64,000 nt of DNA from Sphingomonas crusticola (GTDB lineage Bacteria; Pseudomonadota; Alphaproteobacteria; Sphingomonadales; Sphingomonadaceae), in contig NZ_QTJP01000001.1 in NCBI RefSeq assembly GCF_003391115.1, positions 310,001-374,000 of the forward strand, in the 5' to 3' direction. The translations under genes and the position numbers were made by a program. The notes under the pieces are model-generated. The model searched no databases. It was given only the letters and a program-made list of their open reading frames with translations, and was not told the DNA's origin. Shown here piece by piece: positions 46,016 to 55,998 of this stretch. The number at the start of each line of letters is the position of its first letter. Position 1 is the first letter of the stretch.

Positions 46016-47252
46016 AACGCAGGACCTGGACGGGATCGGTGCGCGCGGCACGCAGCGCCGGATAGAGGGTGAACAGGAAAGCCAGGATCAAAGTCATGAT
46101 GATGACCATGGCAACCTCGAACGGATCGGTGCGTGACGGCAGCTCGGTCAAGAAGCGGATCGAAGGATCCCACAAATTCTGACCGGTGATACGCTGAACG
46201 ACGTTCACCACACCTTGGCGATAGTACAGGAATATCGCCGCAAGCAGCAGCCCGAGCCCGGTGCCGAGCACGCCGATGGTGACGCCGATCGTCACGAAAA
46301 TCCGGATCATCGCGCCGCGGGTCGCACCCATCGTGCGCAGGATGGCGATATCGCGCGTCTTGGCGCGCACCAGCATGATCAACGACGACAGGATATTGAA
46401 GGCGGCAACGACGATGATGATCGACAGGATGATGAACATCATCACGCGCTCGATCTCGATCGTCTCGAACAAGGACGAATTCATCTGCTTCCAGTCCTGG
46501 ATCTGGCCGACCCGGTGCACCTTGGGCGCGAGCGGCGCGAGGATCCGATCGACGCGATCGGCGTCCCGTGTCTGGATGCGGATCAGCCCGACGCTGTCGC
46601 CCAGCATCAGCAGGGTCTGCGCATCCTGCATCGGCATGACGACATAGCTGTTATCATATTCGTAGACGCCGACCTCGAAGACGGCGGCGACACGGTAGGC
46701 GACGATGCGTGGCACGGTGCCGAATGGGGTAGTCTGTCCGGTCGGGCTGATCAGGCTGATCTGGCCGCCGACATTGACGCCGAGGGCCTCGGCGAGCCGC
46801 GCACCGATCGCGACATTGCCCGATCCGGGCGTCACGTCCCTGATCCGGCCGACCACGACCTTGCCGGCGATGCTCGGCCCCTGGATATCCTGCTCGGTCA
46901 TACCGCGCGCGAGAACCGCCTCGACGCGGCCTGCGGTGGAACCCATCAAAGGCTGCTCGATCAGCGGCGTCGCCTGGGTGACGCCGGGCGTGGCGCGCGT
47001 TTCGGCGAGCACCTGCCGCCAATCATCGAGGCGCCCGTCATAGCCCTGAACGACGGCATGGCCATTCAAGGCGGTTATCTTGTCGAACAGCTCGGCGCGG
47101 AAGCCGTTCATCACGCTGGTGACGATCACGAGCGCGGCGACGCCGAGCGTGACGCCCAGCAGAGAAAAGCTGGCGACGACGGCGATGATGCCCTCGCCCT
47201 TGCCGGGCCATAGATAGCGCCGCGCGATGGTGCGTTCGTAGCGGGTGATCAT
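46008..47252 (-). CDS. Lipoprotein-releasing ABC transporter permease (LolC/LolE family)
   Basis: This 414-aa inner membrane protein has one N-terminal helix ([20 protein letters not shown]), a large periplasmic MacB-like domain, and three C-terminal helices containing [25 protein letters not shown] (the coupling segment). A single permease gene next to lolD is normal outside the gammaproteobacteria, so a homodimer is expected. It lies downstream of proS with 112 bp between, a gap occupied by repeats. Confidence 0.92.
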   Translation of the reverse strand: MITRYERTIARRYLWPGKGEGIIAVVASFSLLGVTLGVAALVIVTSVMNGFRAELFDKITALNGHAVVQGYDGRLDDWRQVLAETRATPGVTQATPLIEQPLMGSTAGRVEAVLARGMTEQDIQGPSIAGKVVVGRIRDVTPGSGNVAIGARLAEALGVNVGGQISLISPTGQTTPFGTVPRIVAYRVAAVFEVGVYEYDNSYVVMPMQDAQTLLMLGDSVGLIRIQTRDADRVDRILAPLAPKVHRVGQIQDWKQMNSSLFETIEIERVMMFIILSIIIVVAAFNILSSLIMLVRAKTRDIAILRTMGATRGAMIRIFVTIGVTIGVLGTGLGLLLAAIFLYYRQGVVNVVQRITGQNLWDPSIRFLTELPSRTDPFEVAMVIIMTLILAFLFTLYPALRAARTDPVQVLRYE

Positions 47253-47275
47253 GATTCGTAAGCCCTGCCGTCACC

Positions 47276-47352
47276 CTGAACTTGTTTCAGCGTCCATTGT
47301 CCCACGGGCGTAATCGTTTGTGGCTTGATGGATGCTGAAACAAGTTCAGCAT
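47276..47352. repeat. Pair of REP-like palindromes between proS and the Lol permease
   Basis: CTGAA-CTTGT-TTCAG (47276-47290) and ATGCTGAA-ACAAG-TTCAGCAT (47332-47352) face in opposite directions. The second has the same 8+5+8 geometry, ACAAG loop and following GAC as the palindrome at 15111-15131. Stem bases differ in both arms but still pair. Confidence 0.65.
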
Positions 47353-47364
47353 GACAAAGGGCGA

Positions 47365-48681
47365 TCACCCTTTCACTCTCGCAATCGCATCCGCGGGAGC
47401 AAGCTCCTCGCGCTCGCCGGTCGCACGTCGCTTGAGTTCGACGATGCCGTTGGCGAGGCCCTTGGGGCCGATGACGATCTGCCAGGGCAGGCCGATCAGG
47501 TCCATGGTTGCGAACTTGGCGCCGCCGCGTTCGTCGCGATCGTCATAGAGAACGTCCACGCCGGCGGCCTGCAACTGGGCATAAAGCTCGTCCGCAGCCT
47601 TGGCGCAGGCCTCGTCGTCGGCGCGCATGTTGATCAGGCCAACCGCATAAGGCGCGACCGCGTCGGGCCAGATGATGCCCTTGTCGTCATGGCCGGCTTC
47701 GATGATCGCGGCCATCAGCCGCGAGACGCCGATGCCGTAACTGCCCATTTGCGGCACGATCTCGGACCCGTCCTGGCCCTGAATCTTGAGGCCCATCGCG
47801 GCCGAATATTTGGTGCCGAAATAGAAGATATGACCGACCTCGACCCCGCGCGACTGGCGCAGCGCCTCGCCGGCTTCGGCCTCGCGCGCCGGATCGCGCT
47901 TCTCGTCGGTCGCGGCATAATCGGCGGTATAGCCACCGACGATCCCCTGCAGACCGCCGACATCGTCGAAATCAACGTTCGACAGTTCGGCCGGCTTCTC
48001 CCAGTTCGAATGATAGAAGACCTCGCTCTCGCCGGTCGGGGCGAGCACGATGAATTCGTGGCTGAGATCGCCGCCGATCGGGCCGGTATCGGCCTGCATC
48101 GGGATGGCGCGCAGCCCCATCCGCGCGAACGTGTTGAGATAGGCCACGAACATGCGGTTGTAGCTGTGGCGGGCACCCGCCTCGTCGAGATCGAAACTAT
48201 AGGCGTCCTTCATCAGGAATTCGCGCCCGCGCATCACGCCGAAGCGCGGGCGAACCTCATCGCGGAACTTCCATTGGATGTGGTAAAGCGTGCGCGGCAG
48301 ATCACGATAGGAACGCGCGGCATCGCGGAAGATGGCGGTGATCATCTCTTCGTTGGTGGGACCGTACAGCATGTCGCGATCGTGACGATCCCTGATCCGC
48401 AGCATCTCCGCGCCATAATCGTCATAGCGTCCCGACTGGCGCCACAGGTCCGCCGACTGTAGCGTCGGCATGAGCAGTTCGATCGCGCCGGCGCGATCCT
48501 GTTCCTCGCGCACGATCTGCTCGATCCGCTGGAGTACGCGCAGCCCCAGCGGCAGCCAAGCGTAGATGCCGGCGGCGGTCTGGCGCACCAGCCCCGCGCG
48601 CAGCATCAGCTTATGGCTGACGATCTGTGCGTCGGCGGGCGATTCCTTCATCACGGGCAGGAAATAACGGGAAAGGCGCAT
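47365..48681 (-). CDS. proS: Prolyl-tRNA synthetase (short form)
   Basis: This 438-aa class II synthetase begins [19 protein letters not shown] and shows motif 2 sequence around [31 protein letters not shown] (given in part) and the C-terminal anticodon domain. It lacks the INS editing insertion found in the 570-residue E. coli enzyme, as is typical for alphaproteobacteria. The open frame extends to 48810, but the ATG at 48681 is the conserved start. Confidence 0.94.
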   Translation of the reverse strand: MRLSRYFLPVMKESPADAQIVSHKLMLRAGLVRQTAAGIYAWLPLGLRVLQRIEQIVREEQDRAGAIELLMPTLQSADLWRQSGRYDDYGAEMLRIRDRHDRDMLYGPTNEEMITAIFRDAARSYRDLPRTLYHIQWKFRDEVRPRFGVMRGREFLMKDAYSFDLDEAGARHSYNRMFVAYLNTFARMGLRAIPMQADTGPIGGDLSHEFIVLAPTGESEVFYHSNWEKPAELSNVDFDDVGGLQGIVGGYTADYAATDEKRDPAREAEAGEALRQSRGVEVGHIFYFGTKYSAAMGLKIQGQDGSEIVPQMGSYGIGVSRLMAAIIEAGHDDKGIIWPDAVAPYAVGLINMRADDEACAKAADELYAQLQAAGVDVLYDDRDERGGAKFATMDLIGLPWQIVIGPKGLANGIVELKRRATGEREELAPADAIARVKG

Positions 48682-48757
48682 CGGGCTCCGCTCAGGCAAT
48701 TCGAGGCGAGCCTGGCGATCAGGCTCTGGGCGGGCGGTGCTTAGGCGGCTGCGCTCG

Positions 48758-49882
48758 CTAGGGCAATGTGGGGCCGCTGCCACCGGCCGCAATCGCGCGC
48801 ACATCGGCAATCAGCCGCGTGACCGCCGGCTCCCAATTTCCGTCCGTTTCGCTGCGATAGAGGCGATGGCGCGGATACCAGGGGGAATCGTCACGATCGA
48901 ACATCCAGCGCCAATCTGGCGAGAAGCCGGAGACGAGCAGCAGGCAGGGCTTGCCGAGCGCGCCCGCAAGGTGGGCGACGGCCGTGTCGACCGAGACCAC
49001 CAGATCGAGCGACGCGATGATCGCCGCGGTCTCTTCAAAGTCGCGGGCGCCGCTCCTGGCGGGATCGAGATCGACGATCGTACCCGGCAAGGCCTGCCGC
49101 AGGTATTGCGCCATCGCGTCGGGAAGCGAGCGGAAGCGATCGTCGATATGGTCGGGATTGCCGGTCTCGCGCAGGCCGACCCGGAAACCGTCAGCCGCAG
49201 CGGGCGCCGCCGCCGGCGCCGTGAGATAAGGCGCGGCCGGCACATCATCCAGGCCGACCCGGAGCATGGCCGGAAGATCGTACATGGTTGCCCAATAATC
49301 GGGATCGGGGAATTCGGTATTGCCCTCTGCCGGCACGACATGCAGCCCCGGAAAGTTCCGTTCGAACAGCGCAACTAGCGGAGGCCTGGTGAGCAATGTC
49401 ACCTGCCCGGCGCGCGCGATCATCTGCGGCAGGAAGCGCGCGAGTTGAATCTGATCGCCAAAGCCCTGTTCCGGGAAAATCGCGATATGCTTGCGGCTAA
49501 GGACCTCGCCCTGCCAGTGCGGAAACGGGAAGTTTCGCGGAAAACCGTTATTGAGTTCGGGCAGCTGCGCGCGTGCGGCGTGGAGCGGCCATGCTTCGGT
49601 CAAGCGGCCCTGCGCCAGCAGGTTATGCGCCAATGTATTGGCAAGGATCGGCGCATCGGGCGCAAGCGCGAGGGCGCGACGGGCGACCGCCTCCCCCTCC
49701 TCCAAGCGACCGAATTTGGTCAGCAGCACCGCGAGATTGTGCAGGATCCCCGGATTGTCCGGGTCCGCCTGCGCGGCCGCGAAGTCCGCGTTCAATGCCT
49801 CGGACCAGCGGCCCTGATCCCGCAGCAGCTGCGCCTGCACGGCCAGTTCGCGCGCCGGTTGCGCAGTCGGCGGATCATTCAC
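48758..49882 (-). CDS. TPR protein with glycosyltransferase-9-like C-terminal domain
   Basis: This 374-aa protein has three TPR-like units in the first 110 residues ([58 protein letters not shown]). A GT-B type region follows ([38 protein letters not shown]), like heptosyltransferases and O-GlcNAc transferase relatives. It lacks a signal peptide. Its start overlaps the topA stop by 4 bp. The acceptor is unknown. Confidence 0.82.
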   Translation of the reverse strand: MNDPPTAQPARELAVQAQLLRDQGRWSEALNADFAAAQADPDNPGILHNLAVLLTKFGRLEEGEAVARRALALAPDAPILANTLAHNLLAQGRLTEAWPLHAARAQLPELNNGFPRNFPFPHWQGEVLSRKHIAIFPEQGFGDQIQLARFLPQMIARAGQVTLLTRPPLVALFERNFPGLHVVPAEGNTEFPDPDYWATMYDLPAMLRVGLDDVPAAPYLTAPAAAPAAADGFRVGLRETGNPDHIDDRFRSLPDAMAQYLRQALPGTIVDLDPARSGARDFEETAAIIASLDLVVSVDTAVAHLAGALGKPCLLLVSGFSPDWRWMFDRDDSPWYPRHRLYRSETDGNWEPAVTRLIADVRAIAAGGSGPTLP

Positions 49883-52425
49883 TGTGTTGCGGCACTCTTC
49901 TTAGGCCCGCTTTTCTTAGCGGGGCTCTTCTTCGCGGCCACCTTGCGGACGGGCTTGCGCTTGCCCTTGGCGGGGCCCTTGGCCGCGCGCTCGGCCAGCA
50001 GCGTCAGCGCCTGCTCGGCGGTAAGCGTCGCCGGATCGGTACCCTTTGGCAGCGTCGCGTTGGTGGTGCCGTCGGTGACATAGGGGCCGAAGCGCCCCTC
50101 CATCACCTTGACCGGCTTGCCGGTGACGGGGCTTTCCTCGAACGTCGCGATCGGTTCGCGCGATGCGCCCCCGCTGCGTCCGCCGCCGTTGGCCGCGTCG
50201 GCGAGCTTGGCGACGGCGGCATTCATGCCGGTCTCGAACACCTCGGCGGTGGACTGCAATTTCGCATATTTGCCGTCATGCGCCAGATAGGGACCGTAGC
50301 GGCCGATGCTGGCCGTGATCGGCTTGCCCGATTCGGGATGCGCGCCGATCTCGCGCGGAAGCGCCAGCAGCTTGAGCGCCATCGGCAGATCGAGCTCAGG
50401 CACATCCTTGGGGATAGATGAACGCTTGGCCTCCTTGCCCTCACCCAGCTGGATATAGGGGCCGAACCGTCCCGCGCGGCGCGTGACCATCTCGCCGGTC
50501 TCGGGATCGGGGCCGAGCTCGGACGGGCCAGTATCGTTGGCGGCATCCTCCACTCCGCCCTGGGCGAAACGGCGGGTATATTTGCAGTCGGGATAGTTGG
50601 AGCAGGCGACGAACGCGCCATATTTGCCGCCACGCAGCGCCAGCCGGCCGGTGCCGCAATTGGGGCATAAACGCGGATCGCTGCCGTCGCCTTTGTCCGG
50701 AAACAGATAAGGCGCGAGGAATTCATCGAGCGCGGCGGTGACCTCGCTCGGCTTCTGCTCCATCACCTCGGCGGTCTTCGGCTTGAAGTCGCGCCAGAAG
50801 GCGTCGAGCACCGACTGCCAATTGGCGCGGCCGCCGGACACGTCGTCCAGCTCCTCCTCCAGCCCGGCGGTGAAATCGTAGCTGACATATTTCTCGAAGA
50901 AGCGTTCAAGGAAGCTGGTCAGCAGGCGGCCGCTCTCCTGGGGGATGAAGCGGTTCTTCTCGAGCGTGACGTAATCGCGATCCTTCAGCGTCTGCAACGT
51001 CGCGGCATAGGTCGACGGGCGGCCGATGCCGACCTCCTCCATCTTCTTGACCAGCGACGCTTCCGAATAACGCGGCGGCGGCTGGGTGAAATGCTGCTCG
51101 GCAATGACGTTCTTCTTGGCGGGCGCATCGCCCTCGCTCATCCGCGGCAGACGCTTGCTGTCCTCATCCTCGCTGTCGTCGCGACCTTCCTCATAGAGGG
51201 CGAGATAGCCGGGGAAGAGCACGACCTGGCCGGTGGCGCGCAGGCTGTGCTGGCCGGTGCCGTCGCTGAGCTCGACGGTCGTGCGCTCGAGCCGTGCACT
51301 CGCCATCTGGCTCGCCAAAGCGCGCTTCCAGACCAGATCGTACAGGCGCGCATGATCGCCCGAACCGGCATGGTCGCGGGTGAAATCGGTCGGGCGGATC
51401 GCCTCGTGCGCTTCCTGCGCATTCTTGGCCTTGGTCGTATAAAGGCGCGGCTGTTCGGGAATGTAACCGCCATCATAGCGATCGACGATCGCCGCGCGCG
51501 CGGCCGAGATGGCGCTGTGGTCCATCTGGACGCCGTCGGTCCGCATGTAGGTGATCGCGCCCTGCTCGTAGAGATCCTGTGCGACCCGCATCGTGTGGCT
51601 GGCGGAGAAGCCGAGCTTGCGCGCCGCCTCTTGCTGCAACGTGGAGGTCGTGAAAGGCGGCGGCGGGCTGCGCGTGAGCGGCTTGGTCTCGACGCTGGTG
51701 ACCGTGAAGCGGCCCGCCTCGACATCGGCCTTGGCGGCATTGGCGTCGCCACCATTGCCGATCGTCAGCCGATCGATCTTCTGGCCTTTCCAGCGTACCA
51801 GACGGGCCAGAAACGGAACACCGTCCTGCTCCATGCCGGCGGCGACCGACCAATATTCCTGCGCGCGGAACAGCTCGATCTCGCGCTCGCGATCGACCAC
51901 CAGCCGCAGCGCGACCGATTGGACCCGGCCCGCTGATTTCGCGCCGGGCAGCTTGCGCCACAATACCGGCGACAGCGTGAAGCCGACCAGATAATCGAGC
52001 GCGCGGCGCGCCCGGTAGGCGTCGATCAGATCCTCGTCCAACGCGCGCGGATGCGCCATCGCATCGAGCACGGCCGCCTTGGTGATCGCGTTGAAAGTGA
52101 CGCGCTGTACGTTCTTGGGCAGCGCCTTGCGCTTGCGCAGCACCTCCTGGACATGCCACGAAATCGCTTCACCTTCGCGATCGGGATCGGTCGCCAGTAT
52201 CAACGTATCGGCGGTCTTCGCCTCATCAGAGATCGCCTTGAGCTGCTTGGCCTTGTCGGCATAGGGCTCCCATTCCATCGCGAAGCCGTTATCGGGATCG
52301 ACCGAGCCGTCCTTGGGCGGCAGATCGCGGACATGGCCATAGGAAGCCAGCACCCGGTGCCCCGGGCCCAGATACTTCTCGATGGTTTTTGCCTTGGCGG
52401 GGGATTCGACGACGACGAGCTTCAT
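49879..52425 (-). CDS. topA: DNA topoisomerase I
   Basis: This 848-aa type IA enzyme has the N-terminal TOPRIM domain (MKLVVVESPAKAKTIEKYLG; ATDPDREGEAISWH) and the active-site Tyr in GAITYMRTDGVQMD. One four-cysteine zinc ribbon (CPNCGTGRLALRGGKYGAFV through YPDCKYTR) is followed by repeated FGPYVxxG-type modules. A Lys/Ala-rich tail forms about the last 35 residues, probably for nonspecific DNA binding. It relaxes negative supercoils. dprA lies upstream on the same strand. Confidence 0.96.
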   Translation of the reverse strand: MKLVVVESPAKAKTIEKYLGPGHRVLASYGHVRDLPPKDGSVDPDNGFAMEWEPYADKAKQLKAISDEAKTADTLILATDPDREGEAISWHVQEVLRKRKALPKNVQRVTFNAITKAAVLDAMAHPRALDEDLIDAYRARRALDYLVGFTLSPVLWRKLPGAKSAGRVQSVALRLVVDREREIELFRAQEYWSVAAGMEQDGVPFLARLVRWKGQKIDRLTIGNGGDANAAKADVEAGRFTVTSVETKPLTRSPPPPFTTSTLQQEAARKLGFSASHTMRVAQDLYEQGAITYMRTDGVQMDHSAISAARAAIVDRYDGGYIPEQPRLYTTKAKNAQEAHEAIRPTDFTRDHAGSGDHARLYDLVWKRALASQMASARLERTTVELSDGTGQHSLRATGQVVLFPGYLALYEEGRDDSEDEDSKRLPRMSEGDAPAKKNVIAEQHFTQPPPRYSEASLVKKMEEVGIGRPSTYAATLQTLKDRDYVTLEKNRFIPQESGRLLTSFLERFFEKYVSYDFTAGLEEELDDVSGGRANWQSVLDAFWRDFKPKTAEVMEQKPSEVTAALDEFLAPYLFPDKGDGSDPRLCPNCGTGRLALRGGKYGAFVACSNYPDCKYTRRFAQGGVEDAANDTGPSELGPDPETGEMVTRRAGRFGPYIQLGEGKEAKRSSIPKDVPELDLPMALKLLALPREIGAHPESGKPITASIGRYGPYLAHDGKYAKLQSTAEVFETGMNAAVAKLADAANGGGRSGGASREPIATFEESPVTGKPVKVMEGRFGPYVTDGTTNATLPKGTDPATLTAEQALTLLAERAAKGPAKGKRKPVRKVAAKKSPAKKSGPKKSAATQ

Positions 52426-52557
52426 GAGGCTGGATTGTATCCTTACGTGTACGCGCGAGGGTGGAGAGCCGCGACGATACGCGTCAAGAGGCCATGTAGG
52501 GGGTGGCGGCGCCGCAGGGAAGCCTGCCGCGGCGTGCCCGCCTCGGCCGCCCCCGCA

Positions 52558-53688
52558 TCAGGCAAGGCTAACCCGACCGCCGGCATGCCGCTCGAGCCGT
52601 CCCGCAAGTTCCAGTTCGAGCAGCACCATCTGGACGCTGGCGGGGGCGATGCCGGACTGCCGGATCAGCTCGTCCACCGCGACGGGGCTCGGGCTGAGCA
52701 ACGCCGTGATCGCGCGCCGGTCAGCCTCATTGGCATCGTCGGGTTGGGGCGCCGTTGCGTAAACGCTGGCGGGTGCGGCCACATGGTTGCGGCCGAACGG
52801 CTGGAGAGCTTCCGCTATATCCGCGGCGGATTGCACCAGCGTCGCGCCATCACGGATGAGCTGGTTACACCCCTGTGCCCGCGGATCGAGCGGCGAGCCG
52901 GGCACCGCCATCACGTCGCGCCCATAATCCGCCGCCAGCCGCGCGGTAATAAGCGAGCCCGATTTTGGCGCCGCTTCCACCACCACCGTGCCTTGGGCGA
53001 GGCCGGCAATAACCCGGTTACGCGATGGGAAGTGGCGCGCGTGCGGCTCAGTCCCTGGCGGCTGTTCCGACACGATCAACCCACGCGTCCCGATCTCGCG
53101 CTGAAGCGCTTCGTTTTCAGGCGGATAGAAGATGTCGAGGCCACTGGCGATCACACCGATCGTGCCGCCGGCGAGCGATCCCATATGCGCGGCGGTATCG
53201 ATCCCCCGCGCAAGGCCGGACACTATGACGATGCCCCGCTCCGCCAGATCATGGGCCAGCTGGCGGGCGAAGCGGATCGCGGCGGCAGATGCGTTGCGGG
53301 CGCCGACCATGGCTACCGTAGGCCGGGCCGGCAGCGTGTCGTTGCCGATCACGATCAGCGCCGGCGGGGCGGTTTCGGTCTCCGCCAGCAGCGCCGGATA
53401 GTGATCCCGGCCGAACAGCAGGTAATGGCCACCTTTAGCCGCCACGGCGGCCATTTCCCGCTCAATCTCCCCCATTCGCGGCACGGAGGGCGGCGGTCCG
53501 CCGCCGCGCCGGGCGAGGTCCGGCAGTGCTTCCAGCGCCGCTTGGGCCGATCCGAACCGCCGGAGCAGCTGAAAATAGGTGATTGGGCCGACCGCGCGCG
53601 TGCGGATCAGCCGCAGCGAGGCGATCCCGTCGGCATCGAGCGTCAGATCAGCCCCCGCCACGCTCGTTGATACGCGGCTCGGAGCCAT
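52558..53688 (-). CDS. dprA: DNA-processing protein DprA
   Basis: This 376-aa protein has the Rossmann-like DprA core (VAMVGARNASAAAIRFARQLA; IVSGLARGIDTAAHMGSL; GTIGVIASGLDIFYPPEN; FPSRNRVIAGLAQGTVVVEA). An N-terminal SAM/HhH-like region precedes it, and a C-terminal winged helix follows (AVDELIRQSGIAPASVQMVL). It loads RecA on incoming single strands during transformation. The ATG at 53688 overlaps plsY by 41 bp; a GTG at 53661 is a credible shorter start. Confidence 0.93.
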   Translation of the reverse strand: MAPSRVSTSVAGADLTLDADGIASLRLIRTRAVGPITYFQLLRRFGSAQAALEALPDLARRGGGPPPSVPRMGEIEREMAAVAAKGGHYLLFGRDHYPALLAETETAPPALIVIGNDTLPARPTVAMVGARNASAAAIRFARQLAHDLAERGIVIVSGLARGIDTAAHMGSLAGGTIGVIASGLDIFYPPENEALQREIGTRGLIVSEQPPGTEPHARHFPSRNRVIAGLAQGTVVVEAAPKSGSLITARLAADYGRDVMAVPGSPLDPRAQGCNQLIRDGATLVQSAADIAEALQPFGRNHVAAPASVYATAPQPDDANEADRRAITALLSPSPVAVDELIRQSGIAPASVQMVLLELELAGRLERHAGGRVSLA

Positions 53689-54247
53689 CGACCAGCCGTT
53701 CGATGTTGCCGCGATGCCGCCACAACACCACCAGGGACAAAGCGAGGAACATCAGCGTCAAATCCGCCTTGAAGAAATAGGCCGACGCGACTGGCGTGAC
53801 GATCGCTGCGGCCATTCCACCAACGGATGACCGGCGCGACAACAGCATCGCCAGAACCCAGACGATCAGCGCCACCAGCCCGGTGGGCCAATGCACCGCC
53901 AATGTAATTCCCAGCAGTGTCGCGACCCCCTTCCCGCCTTTGAAGCGGAGCCAGATCGGGAAGATATGGCCGAAGAAGACGCCTACTGCGGCGAGTGGGC
54001 CGGTGCCCGGTGCCAGTGCTTCCGCCGCCAGCACGGCAGCCGCGCCCTTTCCGCCGTCCAACAGCAACGTCAGCGCTGCCAGTCCCTTGCGCCCGGTGCG
54101 CAATACATTGGTCGCGCCGATATTCCCGGAGCCGACAGTGCGCGGATCGGTGGCGCCAGCCAGCCGCGTCACGATCACGCCGAACGGGATCGAGCCGACC
54201 AGATAGCTGCACATCAGGATCAATGCGGGCAGAGCCCAGCCGTCCAC
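53648..54247 (-). CDS. plsY: Acyl-phosphate:glycerol-3-phosphate acyltransferase PlsY
   Basis: This 199-aa polytopic membrane enzyme makes lysophosphatidic acid from acyl phosphate. The motifs YLVGSIPFGVIV, GSGNIGATNVLR, LDGGKGAAAV and HIFPIWLRFKGGKGVAT are all present. With cdsA, pssA and psd it accounts for much of the phospholipid route in this window. It is followed by dprA with overlap. Confidence 0.94.
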   Translation of the reverse strand: MDGWALPALILMCSYLVGSIPFGVIVTRLAGATDPRTVGSGNIGATNVLRTGRKGLAALTLLLDGGKGAAAVLAAEALAPGTGPLAAVGVFFGHIFPIWLRFKGGKGVATLLGITLAVHWPTGLVALIVWVLAMLLSRRSSVGGMAAAIVTPVASAYFFKADLTLMFLALSLVVLWRHRGNIERLVDGSEPRINERGGG

Positions 54248-54382
54248 CGAAGTCCCCCCTCAATCAAACAATTGCGCAATCGCCGCGGGGGCGCAACTGA
54301 TCTCGATCAATGGCCTCGGCGGACCTGACCGAATTGGATATTTGCGACCAATGATCGCGAGCAACCTTCCAGCAGATGACAA

Positions 54383-54796
54383 TCAGAATTTGGCGTAAAC
54401 CTCGTTGCCCACGATACCCATCCTCGCGACGTGGGCGCGCTTGGTCACCGCCAGCACATTGTCGACCGTCTCGAAACGCGCATTCGCGGCAGGCCGCACA
54501 TGGAGCTCGGGGATGGGGTCCATCATCTGGGTCTGATCGAGATATTGGCGGAGCACCACCAGGTCAACCGGAGCCCCGTTCCAGCTGACCTTATCGCGAT
54601 TGTCGATCTCGACCTCGTTCTTGGTAAGTTGCAGAAACCGCCCAGGTTTTGATGGCGTATCCAACTTGACGGCGTGCGTCTGCATGGGGATCGTGATGAT
54701 GAACATCATGAGCAGCACCAGCATGACGTCGATCAATGGGGTGGTGTTGATGTCCATCATTGGCGCACCATCGGTGCCGGCGGAGTTCATAGCCAT
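54383..54796 (-). CDS. ExbD/TolR family biopolymer transport protein (third copy)
   Basis: This 137-aa protein has a single N-terminal helix with the key Asp in MDINTTPLIDVMLVLLMMF and a periplasmic domain. It is very close to the copy at 54975 (same INTTPLIDVMLVLL, VVLRQYLDQ/TVLRQYLDQ, VDNVLAVTK, IVGNE), so the two are a tandem duplication. It lies beyond an intrinsic terminator, 178 bp from the second copy, so it may have its own promoter. GAGGAG lies upstream of the ATG. Confidence 0.92.
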   Translation of the reverse strand: MAMNSAGTDGAPMMDINTTPLIDVMLVLLMMFIITIPMQTHAVKLDTPSKPGRFLQLTKNEVEIDNRDKVSWNGAPVDLVVLRQYLDQTQMMDPIPELHVRPAANARFETVDNVLAVTKRAHVARMGIVGNEVYAKF

Positions 54797-54921
54797 TTCA
54801 ACTACTCCTCGCGATCACGGAGCATGTCCGGTGCGAGTAGTCTACGCCTTCCCGATCTTGGCGCAACTGGCGTTAACGGCGGTCGGCAAGCCAGATGGTA
54901 TGGCAGAGGCCGGAACCGCAC

Positions 54922-54950
54922 AAAAAAGGGGCGAGCCACCGGCCCGCCCC
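54922..54950 (-). terminator. Intrinsic terminator after the second exbD
   Basis: On the minus strand GGGGCGGGCC pairs with GGCTCGCCCC (one mismatch, 3-nt loop) and is followed by TTTTTT (54927-54922). It lies 24 bp after the stop of the exbD at 54975. It should end the tonB-exbB-exbD-exbD transcript before the third exbD gene. Confidence 0.8.
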
Positions 54951-54974
54951 CTCATTGATCGGTTACGGGATCGA

Positions 54975-55397
54975 TCAGAAGTTGGCGTATGCCTCGTTCC
55001 CGACGAAACCCATCTTGGTGACGTTGGCGTGCTTGGTCACGGCGAGGACGTTATCCACGACCTCGTAACGCGCATCCGCAGCGGGACGGAGATGCAGTTC
55101 TGGGATGGGGTTAAGCGTCTGCGACTGATCGAGATATTGGCGCAGCACCGTCAGATCGACAGGCGTGCCGTTCCACATGATCGTGTTGCGGCTGTCGATC
55201 TCGACCTCGTTCTTGACCGGGTCGATCGGCGGTGGGGTCGCGCTATTATTCTGGGGCAGATCCAGCTTCACGGCATGGGTCTGCACCGGAATGGTGATGA
55301 TGAACATGATGAGCAGCACCAGCATGACGTCGATAAGCGGCGTCGTGTTGATGTCCATCATCGGCTCGCCTTCGGCGCCGCCGGAGCTCATGGCCAT
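54975..55397 (-). CDS. exbD: ExbD/TolR family biopolymer transport protein (second copy)
   Basis: This 140-aa protein has the N-terminal helix MDINTTPLIDVMLVLLIMF with the conserved Asp, and a periplasmic domain ending GNEAYANF. It forms the stator of the proton channel with ExbB and drives TonB. It is highly similar to the copy at 54383 and follows the more divergent first copy by 25 bp. Confidence 0.93.
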   Translation of the reverse strand: MAMSSGGAEGEPMMDINTTPLIDVMLVLLIMFIITIPVQTHAVKLDLPQNNSATPPPIDPVKNEVEIDSRNTIMWNGTPVDLTVLRQYLDQSQTLNPIPELHLRPAADARYEVVDNVLAVTKHANVTKMGFVGNEAYANF

Positions 55398-55422
55398 TTC
55401 AATATACTCCTAAAACCGGCGC

Positions 55423-55911
55423 TTATTCGACCGCGGCATGATATTGGCCGGGATCGGGCTGCGAGATGAAACCGACGCGGGTGAAGCCAGCGCGAGCCAC
55501 GTTTGTCATCGCGCCGCCGACACACCGCCAGGGCGTGTCAATATCGCTGCGGATATGCACTTCCGGCAACGAATCGGGCGTGATGTTGGCGGGACCACCG
55601 AGCTTGTCGATCTCAAGCTTGAGCTTGGCGACCGAGCGATCGAGCAATTCCTGCGCCGTGATCTTGGTCTGACCCCAGTAAACCTCGCAGTCACCGCCCT
55701 TACCGGCCTTCACCGACAGAACGACGTTCTCGGGCTTGCTCGTGGTCGGCTCGTAAGCGACCTTGGGCAGGCGCACGGGCACCGTCTGAATGACGACCGG
55801 CACGGTGATCAGGAAGATGATGAGGAGCACCAACATGACGTCGACGAGCGGCGTCGTGTTGATGTCCGACATTGGGGAGTCGTCTTCGGCGGGGCCGACA
55901 CTCATCGCCAT
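55423..55911 (-). CDS. exbD: ExbD/TolR family biopolymer transport protein (first copy)
   Basis: This 162-aa protein has the conserved helix MSDINTTPLVDVMLVLLIIF with the Asp. Its periplasmic domain is longer and different from the other two copies (GDCEVYWGQTKITAQELLDR; a Cys near residue 80 and another near 130). It comes directly after exbB, beyond a hairpin. Three ExbD forms with one ExbB suggest alternative stators or mixed complexes. Confidence 0.93.
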   Translation of the reverse strand: MAMSVGPAEDDSPMSDINTTPLVDVMLVLLIIFLITVPVVIQTVPVRLPKVAYEPTTSKPENVVLSVKAGKGGDCEVYWGQTKITAQELLDRSVAKLKLEIDKLGGPANITPDSLPEVHIRSDIDTPWRCVGGAMTNVARAGFTRVGFISQPDPGQYHAAVE

Positions 55912-55965
55912 GGAACGATTTTCCTATTCTTGTCGCGGATGCGCAATGCAGTCCGGATCACGGCA

Positions 55966-55990
55966 GCGGGCGAGGTGAAACCCCGCCCGC
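55966..55990 (-). promoter_or_regulatory. Hairpin between exbB and the first exbD
   Basis: GCGGGCGAGG (55966-55975) pairs with CCCCGCCCGC (55981-55990), one mismatch, around TGAAA. There is no T-run. It could stabilise the exbB end of the message or reduce read-through, giving more ExbB than ExbD, as the 5:2 complex needs. Confidence 0.45.
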
Positions 55991-55998
55991 GCCATGCG

